DNA of 64,000 nt from positions 1 to 64,000 of the forward strand of contig JAKSMC010000012.1 in NCBI GenBank assembly GCA_024400835.1, read 5' to 3'. The first letter of the stretch is position 1. Each line of letters begins with the position of its first letter. Origin of the DNA: Bacteroidales bacterium. Its GTDB lineage: Bacteria; Bacteroidota; Bacteroidia; Bacteroidales; WCHB1-69. The translations under genes and the position numbers were made by a program. The notes beneath the pieces were generated by a model. The model saw nothing but the letters and a program-made list of their open reading frames with translations. It made no database searches and was not told where the DNA came from. This document shows positions 51,317 to 60,904 of the stretch, piece by piece.

Positions 51317-52597
51317 ATGAAAAAAACATTTGTTCTTCTTGCGCTCACAGCGTTACTCTTTTGCACACAATTCGCACAAGCCCAATTCATTAACCCGGGC
51401 CAGTTAAACGGCAGAGAATTGTTCGACCAATACGGAAACCGTTTGAACACCATCACGACGGCAGTACCGTTCCTCCTTATCGCTCCTGACTCCAGAGCTG
51501 GTGCTATGGGCGATATCGGATGTGCCACATCTGCAGATGTGAACTCACAAAGTTACAACCCCGCAAAGTATGTCTTCAGCGACAACACGTTCGGTGTAAG
51601 CGTCTCTTACAGCCCCTGGCTGCGCAAATTGGTCAGCGACATCAACCTCGCTTACCTCAGCGCCTATTGGAAAATCACAGACATGGATGCTATCGCATTC
51701 TCCCTTCGTTATTTTTCATTAGGTGACATCCAATTCACCGATGATCAGGGAACGGAACTGATGAATGCCAATCCTAATGAATTTTCTTTGGACTTCACCT
51801 ATTCCCGTAAGCTCATCGACCAATTGTCCATCGCCATCACCCCGAGATTCATCTATTCAAACCTCACGGCAGGACAATTCGTTGCCGGTGAAGAAACCAA
51901 TGCCGGTTTGGCCGGTGCCGCCGACCTGTCCTTCTTCTACGAACAGGATTTCCGCGCCAAAGGTTTGGAAAACAGCACACTCCGTGCCGGTTTGAACATT
52001 TCCAACATGGGTAACAAGATGTCCTATTCCTCCGGAACTTTGCGTCGTGACTTCCTTCCGGCAAACTTGAAACTCGGTATCGGTTATGAAATGGCATTCG
52101 ACGAATACAACAAACTTACCCTGAATGGTGAAATCAACAAACTGTTGGTGCCGACAAACCCTGTCTATATGACCGATTCCGCAGGCAACTTGGTTTTCGA
52201 CTACACAGATCCTAACAACCCCGTTGCGCTCATCGCTTCCGGTATGGATCCTGACGTTTCAGTTCCTCAAGGTATCTTCCAATCCTTCCACGACGCTCCC
52301 GGCGGTTTCCGCGAAGAAATGCAGGAAGTGATCTGGGCATTGGGTGCTGAATACAGCTACCGCGATCTCTTCTTCTTCAGAGCCGGTTATTTCCACGAAA
52401 GCCAATACAAAGGCAACCGTCAGTTCCTGACCGTCGGCGTCGGCCTGAAGTACAACATCTTCGACATTGATGTATCCTACCTCTTCTCCACCAACGGACA
52501 GCAACACCCGCTGGCCAACACGCTGCGTTTCACATTGTCCTTTGATTTCAAATCCTTCAACAAAGAGGAAATCAAACGCCAAGGCAAATTAAAATAA
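51317..52597 (+). CDS. porV: T9SS outer membrane shuttle PorV (LptO)
   Basis: FadL-like beta-barrel of 426 aa that takes cargo from the translocon SprA/Sov and delivers it to PorU. Signal peptide MKKTFVLLALTALLFCTQFAQAQ; start of the mature protein followed by LNTITTAVPFLLIAPDSRAGAMGDIGCATSADVNSQSYNPAKY, the PorV hallmark. Strands with aromatic ends fill the rest and LRFTLSFDFKSF is near the end. ATG at 51317 gives the signal peptide directly. The reading frame upstream to 51251 starts at TTG and is rejected. ispF follows after 5 nt. Confidence 0.95.
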   Translation: MKKTFVLLALTALLFCTQFAQAQFINPGQLNGRELFDQYGNRLNTITTAVPFLLIAPDSRAGAMGDIGCATSADVNSQSYNPAKYVFSDNTFGVSVSYSPWLRKLVSDINLAYLSAYWKITDMDAIAFSLRYFSLGDIQFTDDQGTELMNANPNEFSLDFTYSRKLIDQLSIAITPRFIYSNLTAGQFVAGEETNAGLAGAADLSFFYEQDFRAKGLENSTLRAGLNISNMGNKMSYSSGTLRRDFLPANLKLGIGYEMAFDEYNKLTLNGEINKLLVPTNPVYMTDSAGNLVFDYTDPNNPVALIASGMDPDVSVPQGIFQSFHDAPGGFREEMQEVIWALGAEYSYRDLFFFRAGYFHESQYKGNRQFLTVGVGLKYNIFDIDVSYLFSTNGQQHPLANTLRFTLSFDFKSFNKEEIKRQGKLK

Positions 52598-52602
52598 CAG
52601 TT

Positions 52603-53079
52603 ATGGATTTCCGCGTAGGATTCGGATACGACTCACACCGTTTTGCCCCCGACAGACCGCTTGTCCTCGGGGGCATTCGTGTTCCTTTTGAGCAGGGACT
52701 TGCCGCCCATTCGGACGGCGACGTGCTCATTCACGCACTTTGCGACGCGCTGCTCGGAGCTGCTGCTCTAAAGGATATCGGCACACATTTTCCCGACAAC
52801 GACCAAGCCTTTGAAAACATTGACAGCAAGATTCTCCTGACGAAAGTCGTAGAGTTGCTCATAGAAAGAGGCTGGCGCGTCAACAACGTCGATTGCACCC
52901 TCATTTTGGAAAAGCCAAAGATGAAACCGCATATTGACGCCATGACGGAAGTGCTTGCCCAGATTTTGGATATCGAGCCAAGCCGGCTTTCCATCAAGGC
53001 AAAGACCAATGAGAAGATGGGATTCACCGGCCACGGCGAAGGCATTGCCGCCACCGCCATCGTCTCCATCATCCAATAA
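52603..53079 (+). CDS. ispF: 2-C-methyl-D-erythritol 2,4-cyclodiphosphate synthase
   Basis: Enzyme of the MEP isoprenoid route, 158 aa, homotrimer with zinc. Motifs: FGYDSHRF (zinc D and H), HSDGDVLIHALCDALLGA (zinc H), DIGTHFPD, EKPKMKPHI and AKTNEKMGFTGHGEGIAATA. It is placed 5 nt after porV, so it is probably in the porV transcript. Confidence 0.97.
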   Translation: MDFRVGFGYDSHRFAPDRPLVLGGIRVPFEQGLAAHSDGDVLIHALCDALLGAAALKDIGTHFPDNDQAFENIDSKILLTKVVELLIERGWRVNNVDCTLILEKPKMKPHIDAMTEVLAQILDIEPSRLSIKAKTNEKMGFTGHGEGIAATAIVSIIQ

Positions 53080-53106
53080 AACGAACATTTACTATTTCAC
53101 CCCATT

Positions 53107-55239
53107 ATGAAAAAAGTCATCATATTAATTTTCGCGACCTTTTTAACTATGCAACTTGATGCTCAAATCGTCAAATTAAGCGCCGACACGAAAAACTCTT
53201 CCGACGCAAAAAAAATGACAAACCCGTTACTTGTTGAGTGGAAAACGCCTTATCAGACGCCTCCCTTCAATCAAATCAAAACCGGACACTACCTGCCCGC
53301 ATTCAAAACCTGCATAAATATGGCTAAAAAAGATATCGAAGCCATCGACAACAATCCTGAGGCTCCGACATTCAAAAACACCATCGTAGCCTTGGACCGT
53401 GCCGGTGAGAAATTAACCCGAGTCAGCGGTATCTTTTTCAACATTCTGGAGTGCGATGCCACACCAGACATGCAGAAAATCGCCATGGAAGTGCAGCCCA
53501 TGCTCACCGAGTACTCCAACTCCATCTATCTGGACGAAGAACTCTTCAAAAGAGTCAAAACTGTGTATGAGAAGGAGTATTCTCAGTTAAATGATATCGA
53601 CAAAATGCTTCTGCGCAAAACATACGAAGCCTTCTTAGACAATGGCGCCAATCTCGCCAAAGAGCAAAAAGAAGAGTTCCGCAACTTGTCCGTTGAATTG
53701 GCCAACCTGACTCTGCAGTTCGGTCAAAACGCATTGGCAGCCACCAATGCCTGGCAGATGCACATCAAGGATGCCAAAGACTTGAAAGGCATCCCGGCCA
53801 GTGACTTGGAAATCGCTCAGCAGAAAGCGCAAGCCAAGGGCCTCGAAGGCTACGTCTTCGACCTCTCCTATCCCAGCAAACGCGCCATCCTCACTTATGC
53901 CGACAACCGCGAATTGCGCCAAGAAATGTACATGCACTCCTGCGACATCGCCTATGGCGGCGAATTCGACAACAGCAAGGTCATCATGCAAATCTTAAAC
54001 TGCAGACAGCGCATCGCACAGCTCTTAGGTTACAAGAACTACGCAGAATACGTACTCCACAACCGTATGGCAAAAGATTGCGAACAGGTTTACAACCTGC
54101 TTAACGAATTAGCCAGATACTCCATCCCGGCAGCTCAGAAAGAGATGAAGTCACTGACTGATTATGCGCACAAAAACGGATTGAAGGGAGACCTTCAGCG
54201 CTGGGACTATTCCTACTATTCCGAAAAACAGAAAAACGAACTTTTCAAACTCAGTGACGAAGAGTTAAAGCCATATTTCAAGCTGGAAAACGTCATTGAC
54301 GGCGTCTTCTCTTTGGCCAAGAACCTTTACGACCTGCGCTTTGTTGCCAACAAGAACATAGATGTTTACCATAATGACGTAACCGTTTACGAAGTATATA
54401 AAGGCAATGAATTCCTTGCCGTGCTGTATTTGGATTTCCACCCACGCGACACTAAGCGCAGCGGAGCATGGATGACCTCCTTCCGCGAACAATACATCAA
54501 TGAAAAAGGAGAAGATGTCCGTCCGTTAGTCAGCCTGGTGATGAACTTCACACCGTCCACCCAGAACCAGCCCTCACTGCTCACATTCGACGAAGTCACC
54601 ACGTTCCTGCACGAATTCGGACACGCGCTCAACGGAATGATGTCCAAAGTGCCTTACCAATCTCTTTCCGGCACCAATTCACAGCACGACTTCGTAGAGT
54701 TGCCATCTCAGCTGAACGAGAACTGGGCCACCGAATACGAATTCCTCAAAACGTTTGCACACCATTACAAAACCGGCGAACTCATTCCCAAAAAATATGT
54801 GGAACAACTCACCAACATGCGCAAATATATGGCAGGTTATGCATCCTCACGCCAGCTCTCATTCGGCTATCTTGACATGATGTGGCACACAAGCGACATC
54901 AACGATATCCAAGACATCCGCGAATCCGAGCAGAAAGTGTTTTCCAAATTCGAGACGATGCCCGTTGTCAAGGAAGCCTGCATGAGCACTTCATTCTCAC
55001 ACATCTTCGCCGGCGGATATGCCGCAGGCTACTATGGCTACAAATGGGCCGAAATGTTGGAAGCCGACGCATTCTCCCTGTTCAAAGAACAAGGGGTGAT
55101 GAGCAAAGAGGTCGCCAACAAGTATGTCAAAACCATTTTATCACAAGGCGGTTCCAAACCTGCAATGGAAATGTTCAAGGACTTCCGCGGACGAGAGCCA
55201 CGCATTGATGCCTTACTCGAAAGAGATGGTTTGAAATAG
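53107..55239 (+). CDS. M3-family zinc metallopeptidase (Dcp-like), exported
   Basis: Peptidyl-dipeptidase-type oligopeptidase, 710 aa, with a signal peptide (MKKVIILIFATFLTMQLDAQ) that places it in the periplasm. The zinc site is HEFGH with H502, E503 and H506, in TFLHEFGHALNGMMSKV, and the third ligand lies downstream in LPSQLNENWATEYE. NPLLVEWKTPYQTPPFNQI is the typical M3 N-terminal start. It probably degrades short peptides for nutrition. It lies 27 nt after ispF. Confidence 0.95.
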   Translation: MKKVIILIFATFLTMQLDAQIVKLSADTKNSSDAKKMTNPLLVEWKTPYQTPPFNQIKTGHYLPAFKTCINMAKKDIEAIDNNPEAPTFKNTIVALDRAGEKLTRVSGIFFNILECDATPDMQKIAMEVQPMLTEYSNSIYLDEELFKRVKTVYEKEYSQLNDIDKMLLRKTYEAFLDNGANLAKEQKEEFRNLSVELANLTLQFGQNALAATNAWQMHIKDAKDLKGIPASDLEIAQQKAQAKGLEGYVFDLSYPSKRAILTYADNRELRQEMYMHSCDIAYGGEFDNSKVIMQILNCRQRIAQLLGYKNYAEYVLHNRMAKDCEQVYNLLNELARYSIPAAQKEMKSLTDYAHKNGLKGDLQRWDYSYYSEKQKNELFKLSDEELKPYFKLENVIDGVFSLAKNLYDLRFVANKNIDVYHNDVTVYEVYKGNEFLAVLYLDFHPRDTKRSGAWMTSFREQYINEKGEDVRPLVSLVMNFTPSTQNQPSLLTFDEVTTFLHEFGHALNGMMSKVPYQSLSGTNSQHDFVELPSQLNENWATEYEFLKTFAHHYKTGELIPKKYVEQLTNMRKYMAGYASSRQLSFGYLDMMWHTSDINDIQDIRESEQKVFSKFETMPVVKEACMSTSFSHIFAGGYAAGYYGYKWAEMLEADAFSLFKEQGVMSKEVANKYVKTILSQGGSKPAMEMFKDFRGREPRIDALLERDGLK

Positions 55240-55245
55240 AAATCG

Positions 55246-55280
55246 AAGAGCGGAGGAACTTGTTTCTCCGCTCTTTTTTA
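55246..55280 (+). terminator. Terminator after the M3 peptidase gene
   Basis: Ten-bp stem AAGAGCGGAG/CTCCGCTCTT with a 10-nt loop, followed by a T-run. Confidence 0.87.
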
Positions 55281-55398
55281 TTATCCCCGGCAATAGCGAT
55301 GACATTTTTACAAAATATCATTTAACAAGCCACATAATCAAGCATTTACAGCACGCCAAACCGATACGATTATTGGCTGACCTTACGCATATTTTTAG

Positions 55399-55406
55399 TA
55401 TTTTTG
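55399..55406 (+). promoter_or_regulatory. -7 promoter element of gldFG
   Basis: TATTTTTG followed by CGCCC, 20 nt before the gldF ATG. Confidence 0.75.
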
Positions 55407-55426
55407 CGCCCTTAAATTTTTAAACA

Positions 55427-56158
55427 ATGTTCAGCTTATACATCAAGGAGATAAAGTCATTTCTAAGCTCCATTATCGGATACATCTTCATCGGTGTTTT
55501 CCTTATCGTTTCAGGTTTGTTCCTCTGGGTCTTCCCCAACATCGACAACATTATGGAATCAGGCCTTGCAGACCTGCAGGGATTGTTCAGCATTTCACAA
55601 TTCCTATTCCTGTTCCTGGTCCCCGCCATCACAATGCGTTCTTTCGCAGAAGAAAAACGTACGGGCACCATGGACCTCCTCCTTACCAAACCGCTGACCG
55701 ACATGCAGATTATCTGGGCCAAATTTCTCTCCTGCCTCACGCTGCTTGTCATCGCCCTCATCCCGACCCTGATTTACGTGATCAGCATCTACTTCATCGG
55801 CAATCCCGTCGGCAACATTGACATGGGCAGCACCTGGGGTTCCTATTTGGGACTGCTATTCCTCGGTGCCACATTCATCGCCATCGGCCTGCTATCATCT
55901 GCGCTGACCAACAACCAAATCATCGCCTTCATTGTGGCTGCTCTATTCTGCTTCATCATCTCCTTCGGATTCGCCTTCATCTACTCTTTCGAATCCCTCG
56001 GAGCTTTCGGATACTACATTAAAGCGCTCGGCATCGAGCATCACTATGCCTCCATCAGCAAAGGCGTCATCGACAGCCGCGACATCATCTACTTCTGCAG
56101 TGTCATCTTCATCTTCTTGTTTGGCACACGTATTGTCTTACTCAAACGCAAATGGTAA
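55427..56158 (+). CDS. gldF: Gliding-associated ABC transporter permease GldF
   Basis: ABC-2-type permease, 243 aa, with about six transmembrane helices. YIKEIKSFLSSIIGYIFIGVFLIVSGLFLWVFP at the start and MRSFAEEKRTGTMDLLLTKPLTD (the conserved EEKRxGTxDLLLTxP loop) identify it. GldF works with GldG and the ATPase GldA; gldA is not in this window. gldG follows after 18 nt. Confidence 0.92.
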   Translation: MFSLYIKEIKSFLSSIIGYIFIGVFLIVSGLFLWVFPNIDNIMESGLADLQGLFSISQFLFLFLVPAITMRSFAEEKRTGTMDLLLTKPLTDMQIIWAKFLSCLTLLVIALIPTLIYVISIYFIGNPVGNIDMGSTWGSYLGLLFLGATFIAIGLLSSALTNNQIIAFIVAALFCFIISFGFAFIYSFESLGAFGYYIKALGIEHHYASISKGVIDSRDIIYFCSVIFIFLFGTRIVLLKRKW

Positions 56159-56176
56159 CCTTTTAAAACTGACAAC

Positions 56177-57973
56177 ATGAAAAAAGATTCTGAAAATATC
56201 AAGGAACAAGAGACCAGGAACAAGGTGCAGGGCAGCAAGCAGTTTAAAAGGAACACATTGCTCGGACTGGCCATCGCATTGGTTGCAGTCATCGTCATCA
56301 ACATATTATCTTCATTCCTTTTCTTCCGCATCGACCTTACGAAAGACAAACGACATTCTCTTTCCGACTCCACAGTAGAGATGCTGAAAAATCTGGAAGA
56401 CCGCGTTTACATACGCGTTTATCTGAAAGGCAAAGACCAACCTGCCGACTATCAGCTTTTCGCAAAGCAGGTCGAACAGATGCTTCAAGACTTCCGTGGA
56501 TACTCCAAAAACGTCTATTTCGAATTCATCGATCCGCTGGAAGGCAAGAACAATGACGAAGTCAACAATATCTTAGCCGAGTTCGTGAAAAAGGGTCTGG
56601 ATCCCATTCCGGTCAGCCGCGAAGATGCCAACGGCTATTCCACGCACATGGTCATCCCCGGCGCCATCGTTTCCTATCGTGGGCACGAATATCCCGCCAA
56701 ATTGGTGGTGGCAGACCCCTCCGGTGCCGACTGGCTCCAGTACTCTATTGAAGAATTGGAATACAACCTCATCTCCCCGATTCGTCGATTAATGAAGACG
56801 GAAAAGCCCAACGTTGCCTTTTTGGACGGCCATGGAGAGTTGGATTTCTGGAGCACCTGCTGGACTGCTATGCAGCTGCAACGCTTCTACAATGTCAGTC
56901 GCGTCACCTTGGATGGCAAAATCAACAGCCTACGCAACATCAGCATTGCGGATTCCGCCAAACAGACACTGAACTTAGGCGAGAACAAATACGACGTGCT
57001 GGTCATCGCGCAACCTACCCAGCCGTTCAAAGAATACGACAAATACATCATCGACCAATTCATCATGCGCGGCGGCAAAGTGCTTTGGCTCATCGACAAC
57101 ACCACGGCATCTTTGGACAGTTTGCAAGCCGTTCCCGAATTTTTCGCCACTCCGCGCGCGCTTTACATCAACGACCTGCTCTTCACCTACGGCGTACGCA
57201 TCAATCCGAACCTCATCCAAGACCTCAGCTGCATGCCCATTCCGCAGCAGGTCAGCATAATTGGAGACCAACCGCAGTACAAATTCATGGCCTTCCCGTA
57301 CAGTCTTGACGTGGTCAACTTCAGCGACCATCCCATTGTGCGCAACATCAAGGAGGTGAAATCCGATTTCGCCGGCACCATCGACTTGGTCGGCAAAGAC
57401 GAAAAGTTGGTCAAAACCGTATTGATGACCTCCTCGGAGCGTTCCAAGTTGGTGCCCACGCCTTCCATCGTCACGTTGAAAGTCGGCCTCACCAAACCCA
57501 ACATGCAGGAATTCGCATTCCACAACCTGCCACTGGCTGTATTGGTGGAAGGTGAATTCGAGTCCGCATTCAAAGGCATCCTTCCGGCAGAATTTGACAC
57601 CATCAAGGAGCTGGACTACAGAGACAAGAGCGTGCCCACGCGCCAGATTTTCGTTTCCGACGGTGACATCATCAGAAACCCCTTCGACAAAAAACGCAAC
57701 CAGCCCTACCCTGCCGGTTACGACATCTATACACGTACGATGTTTGACAACACACAGTTCATCGTCAACTGCGTCAACTACCTCTGCGCTGACGACGACC
57801 TGCTCCAACTTCGTGCCAAGACCTTCAAGATCGGCTCTCTGAACAACGAAAAGGTTCGCAGTCACAAAACGCTGCTGGCCATCCTCAACATCGGACTGCC
57901 GCTGCTGCTCATCGCCATTATGGGAACCATCCTCATCGTATTACGAAAAGTCAGATTTTCAAAGAAGAAATAA
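56177..57973 (+). CDS. gldG: Gliding-associated ABC transporter component GldG
   Basis: Protein of 598 aa with an N-terminal transmembrane helix (about 32-54, GLAIALVAVIVINILSSFLFF), a large periplasmic region of the ABC-type_uncharacterised family, and a C-terminal helix (about 569-589, LLAILNIGLPLLLIAIMGTIL). RIDLTKDKRHSLSDSTVEMLKNLEDRVYIRVYLKG and FLDGHGEL are GldG hallmarks. It is co-transcribed with gldF. The transported substrate is unknown; the complex is needed for gliding in Flavobacterium but is also present in non-gliding Bacteroidota. Confidence 0.93.
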   Translation: MKKDSENIKEQETRNKVQGSKQFKRNTLLGLAIALVAVIVINILSSFLFFRIDLTKDKRHSLSDSTVEMLKNLEDRVYIRVYLKGKDQPADYQLFAKQVEQMLQDFRGYSKNVYFEFIDPLEGKNNDEVNNILAEFVKKGLDPIPVSREDANGYSTHMVIPGAIVSYRGHEYPAKLVVADPSGADWLQYSIEELEYNLISPIRRLMKTEKPNVAFLDGHGELDFWSTCWTAMQLQRFYNVSRVTLDGKINSLRNISIADSAKQTLNLGENKYDVLVIAQPTQPFKEYDKYIIDQFIMRGGKVLWLIDNTTASLDSLQAVPEFFATPRALYINDLLFTYGVRINPNLIQDLSCMPIPQQVSIIGDQPQYKFMAFPYSLDVVNFSDHPIVRNIKEVKSDFAGTIDLVGKDEKLVKTVLMTSSERSKLVPTPSIVTLKVGLTKPNMQEFAFHNLPLAVLVEGEFESAFKGILPAEFDTIKELDYRDKSVPTRQIFVSDGDIIRNPFDKKRNQPYPAGYDIYTRTMFDNTQFIVNCVNYLCADDDLLQLRAKTFKIGSLNNEKVRSHKTLLAILNIGLPLLLIAIMGTILIVLRKVRFSKKK

Positions 57974-58010
57974 GAAATTTGATATCAATTAATTACATAA
58001 AAATATTTCT

Positions 58011-60821
58011 ATGAAAAAATTCTTTTTAATCATCAGCATCATCCTGACTGCATCATTTGCTTTTGCTCAGGATGTCAAATTAGATGCTCCTATCAATCCC
58101 GACCCACACGTCAAGATTGGCAAGTTGAGCAACGGAATGACGTACTACATTCGTCACAACGAGCAACCCAAGAAGGTTGTCGAGCTCCGTTTGGCCGTCA
58201 ATGCCGGTTCCAACCAAGAGAACGAGAACCAACGCGGTTTGGCCCACTTCACCGAGCACATGTCCTTCAACGGTATTGAAGGTATGCCCGGCAACACCAT
58301 GATTGACAAGTTGCAAAGCATCGGTGTCGTATTCGGCGCAGACCTGAACGCATACACCTCCTTTGACGAAACCGTCTATATGATTCCCATGCCGTTGGAC
58401 AATCCCGCAAACCTCGACCTCGGCTTGCAGATCCTTCGCGGCTGGGCACACGGTCTTCTTTACGACCATGCCGAAATCGATGCTGAACGTGGCGTCATCA
58501 CAGAAGAATACCGTATGGGCCTCGGCGCTGACGACCGCATGCGCAAAGAATACTGGCCTATTCTTATGAAAGATTCCCGTTACGCAGAACGTATGCCTAT
58601 CGGCTTGATTGAAGTCATCCAAGGTTTCGAATACCAGACCATCAAAGATTTCTATCACGACTGGTATCGTCCGGATCTTCAGGCTGTAGTTGTTGTCGGC
58701 GATATCGATGTCAACGAAGTGGAAGCCAAGATCAAAAACATGTTTGGCGACATTCCTGCTGTTGAGAATCCTCGTGTAAAGGAAGACTACCCGATTGGCA
58801 TGAACAAAGAGCCGTTAGTGGCCGTTTGCACCGACAAAGAAGCTGCTGGCAGCAGCGTCATGCTCATCCGCAAATTCCCGCATTTCGTCATGAAAAACGT
58901 TGGCGACTACCGCAAGAACCTCTTAATCGAACTCTACAACGAAATGTTCGACGCTCGTCTCGAAGAAATGACCCAGAATGCCAAATGCCCGTTCATCGGT
59001 GCAAGTATCGGATATTCCAACTTCATCGGTTCCACTGACATCTACGGCGCTCAGGCTGCCTGTAAAGAAGGCAAGATTCTCGAAGCTATCGAGTCTCTTA
59101 TGAAAGAAGACTACCGCGTATTGAAATATGGTTTCGTACAAACTGAATTAGACCGTGCCAAGACTTCCCTTCTCGAACGCCTCGAACGCGCTTCCAACGA
59201 AGTTGACAAAACCGAATCCGCAAACTTCGCTTCCGAATATGTTGACAACTACCTCCACCACGACCCGATTCCCGGTGCAAAACGTGAATACAACTATGCA
59301 AAGAAATTGATGGATGGCATCAACCTCAACGAAATCAACGCCCTGGCAAAAGACTGGATCACTCCGGAAAACTTCGTGGCAGTCATTACCGCTCCTGAAA
59401 AAGAAGGCGTCAAAGTTCCTTCCAAAAACGAAGTTCTCAATGTCATCACCGACAGCAAGCTCAAAGATGTTGAACCGTATGTTGACACTTATCAAGAAAA
59501 GGAAATCATCTATAAGAACACCTTAAGACCTGGTTCCATTGTCAAGACTGAAGAAATCCCCGCCATCAAAGCCACCAAGGTCACTTTGAACAACGGCATC
59601 GAAGTCATCCTCAAGAAAACGAACTATAAGAACGACGAAATCCTCTTCACCGCAACCAGCAAGGGTGGCAAGTCCCTCTATGCAGTCAAAGACCTCGCCT
59701 CTTTGGATTTCGCAGCTGACATCATCGACCGAAGCGGTATTTCCGAATTGGACTACAACACCTTGACCAAGAAACTGAAAACCAAACAAGCCGGTGTAAC
59801 TCCTTATATCGGAGCTTTGACCGAAGGTCTGGAAGGTTCCTCCACACCGAAAGATTTGGAATTCTTCTTCCAATATCTCAATGCATTCTTCACCCGTCCT
59901 CGCGCAGACAAAAACGCTTGTGAATTGGTTCTGACGGAAGCTTCAGAACAAGTCAAAATGATGCAGGCCGCTACGATGTACCGTTTCTTCGGAGCTTTCC
60001 TCGATGCAGTAAGCAACCACGATCCATATCAGATGAATCCGCTTTCCTACACTCAGGAATACCTCGACCAAGTCAACTATGACGATGCTGTGAAATTCTA
60101 TCGCGAACGTTTCGCCAACCCCGCAGACTTCACCTACATCTTCGTCGGCAATTTCGATGAAAAGGTGATGAACGAATATCTCTGCCTCTACCTCGGTTCA
60201 ATGAAGACATCATCCGAGCATGAAAACTTCAATGCCAACGCATTCAAGAAACACCAAGACGGCATTCAGACATCCACAGTGAAATACGGTCAGGAAAAAC
60301 AAGGTTGGATGGGCATCTGTTTCGAAGGCACATACGACTACAACGCCAAAAACAACATGACCATCAACGTATTGGGCGATGTTCTCGACCAATATGTTTT
60401 GGAAATCATCCGCGAGAAGATGGGCGACGTTTATTCTCCGATGTTACAGATGGGTTACGAAAAATATCCGGAAGCCTGTTACAAGCTCCTCATTATGCTG
60501 AGCTGCAACCCAGACAATACCGACAAACTGGCCAACACCTGCATTCAAATTCTCAAAGACGTTCAAAAGAAGGGCGCTGACAAGAAGACACTCAGCAAAG
60601 TTAAGAAACAGATGATTGCCACACGCGAAAAGAACATCCAAACCAACAACTTCTGGCTGAGCTACATCAATGGAAAAGTCGTTTACAACGACGATATGAA
60701 TGCAGTGAACGAATATGCTGATATGGTGAACTCCATTTCCAAAAAGGATCTCGTGAACTTCATGAAGAAATACTTCAAGACTGACAGTTACACCCGCGTA
60801 GATCTCAAACCCGAAAATTAA
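58011..60821 (+). CDS. M16-family (insulinase/pitrilysin) zinc peptidase, exported
   Basis: Protein of 936 aa with a signal peptide (MKKFFLIISIILTASFAFAQ). It has duplicated M16 halves. The first half holds the inverted zinc motif H79-x-x-E82-H83 (LAHFTEHMSFNG) and the distal glutamate region EIDAERGVITEEYR. The second half starts at about residue 505 (ATKVTLNNGIEVILKKTNYKNDEI) and lacks HxxEH, as usual. It probably degrades oligopeptides or signal peptides in the periplasm. It is 37 nt after gldG with no obvious promoter. Confidence 0.95.
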   Translation: MKKFFLIISIILTASFAFAQDVKLDAPINPDPHVKIGKLSNGMTYYIRHNEQPKKVVELRLAVNAGSNQENENQRGLAHFTEHMSFNGIEGMPGNTMIDKLQSIGVVFGADLNAYTSFDETVYMIPMPLDNPANLDLGLQILRGWAHGLLYDHAEIDAERGVITEEYRMGLGADDRMRKEYWPILMKDSRYAERMPIGLIEVIQGFEYQTIKDFYHDWYRPDLQAVVVVGDIDVNEVEAKIKNMFGDIPAVENPRVKEDYPIGMNKEPLVAVCTDKEAAGSSVMLIRKFPHFVMKNVGDYRKNLLIELYNEMFDARLEEMTQNAKCPFIGASIGYSNFIGSTDIYGAQAACKEGKILEAIESLMKEDYRVLKYGFVQTELDRAKTSLLERLERASNEVDKTESANFASEYVDNYLHHDPIPGAKREYNYAKKLMDGINLNEINALAKDWITPENFVAVITAPEKEGVKVPSKNEVLNVITDSKLKDVEPYVDTYQEKEIIYKNTLRPGSIVKTEEIPAIKATKVTLNNGIEVILKKTNYKNDEILFTATSKGGKSLYAVKDLASLDFAADIIDRSGISELDYNTLTKKLKTKQAGVTPYIGALTEGLEGSSTPKDLEFFFQYLNAFFTRPRADKNACELVLTEASEQVKMMQAATMYRFFGAFLDAVSNHDPYQMNPLSYTQEYLDQVNYDDAVKFYRERFANPADFTYIFVGNFDEKVMNEYLCLYLGSMKTSSEHENFNANAFKKHQDGIQTSTVKYGQEKQGWMGICFEGTYDYNAKNNMTINVLGDVLDQYVLEIIREKMGDVYSPMLQMGYEKYPEACYKLLIMLSCNPDNTDKLANTCIQILKDVQKKGADKKTLSKVKKQMIATREKNIQTNNFWLSYINGKVVYNDDMNAVNEYADMVNSISKKDLVNFMKKYFKTDSYTRVDLKPEN

Positions 60822-60836
60822 TAAAATCATTCGCCT

Positions 60837-60869
60837 CGACGATATGATCAGCCACATGTCATATCGTCG
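60837..60869 (+). other. Inverted repeat upstream of ahcY
   Basis: Perfect 11-bp stem CGACGATATGA/TCATATCGTCG with an 11-nt loop, extendable by two more pairs. There is no T-tract, so it is not a typical terminator. It lies 36 nt before ahcY and 13 nt after the M16 stop. Confidence 0.6.
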
Positions 60870-60904
60870 GGACGAAATCACGTTAAACGAATAAACATAC
60901 AGAA

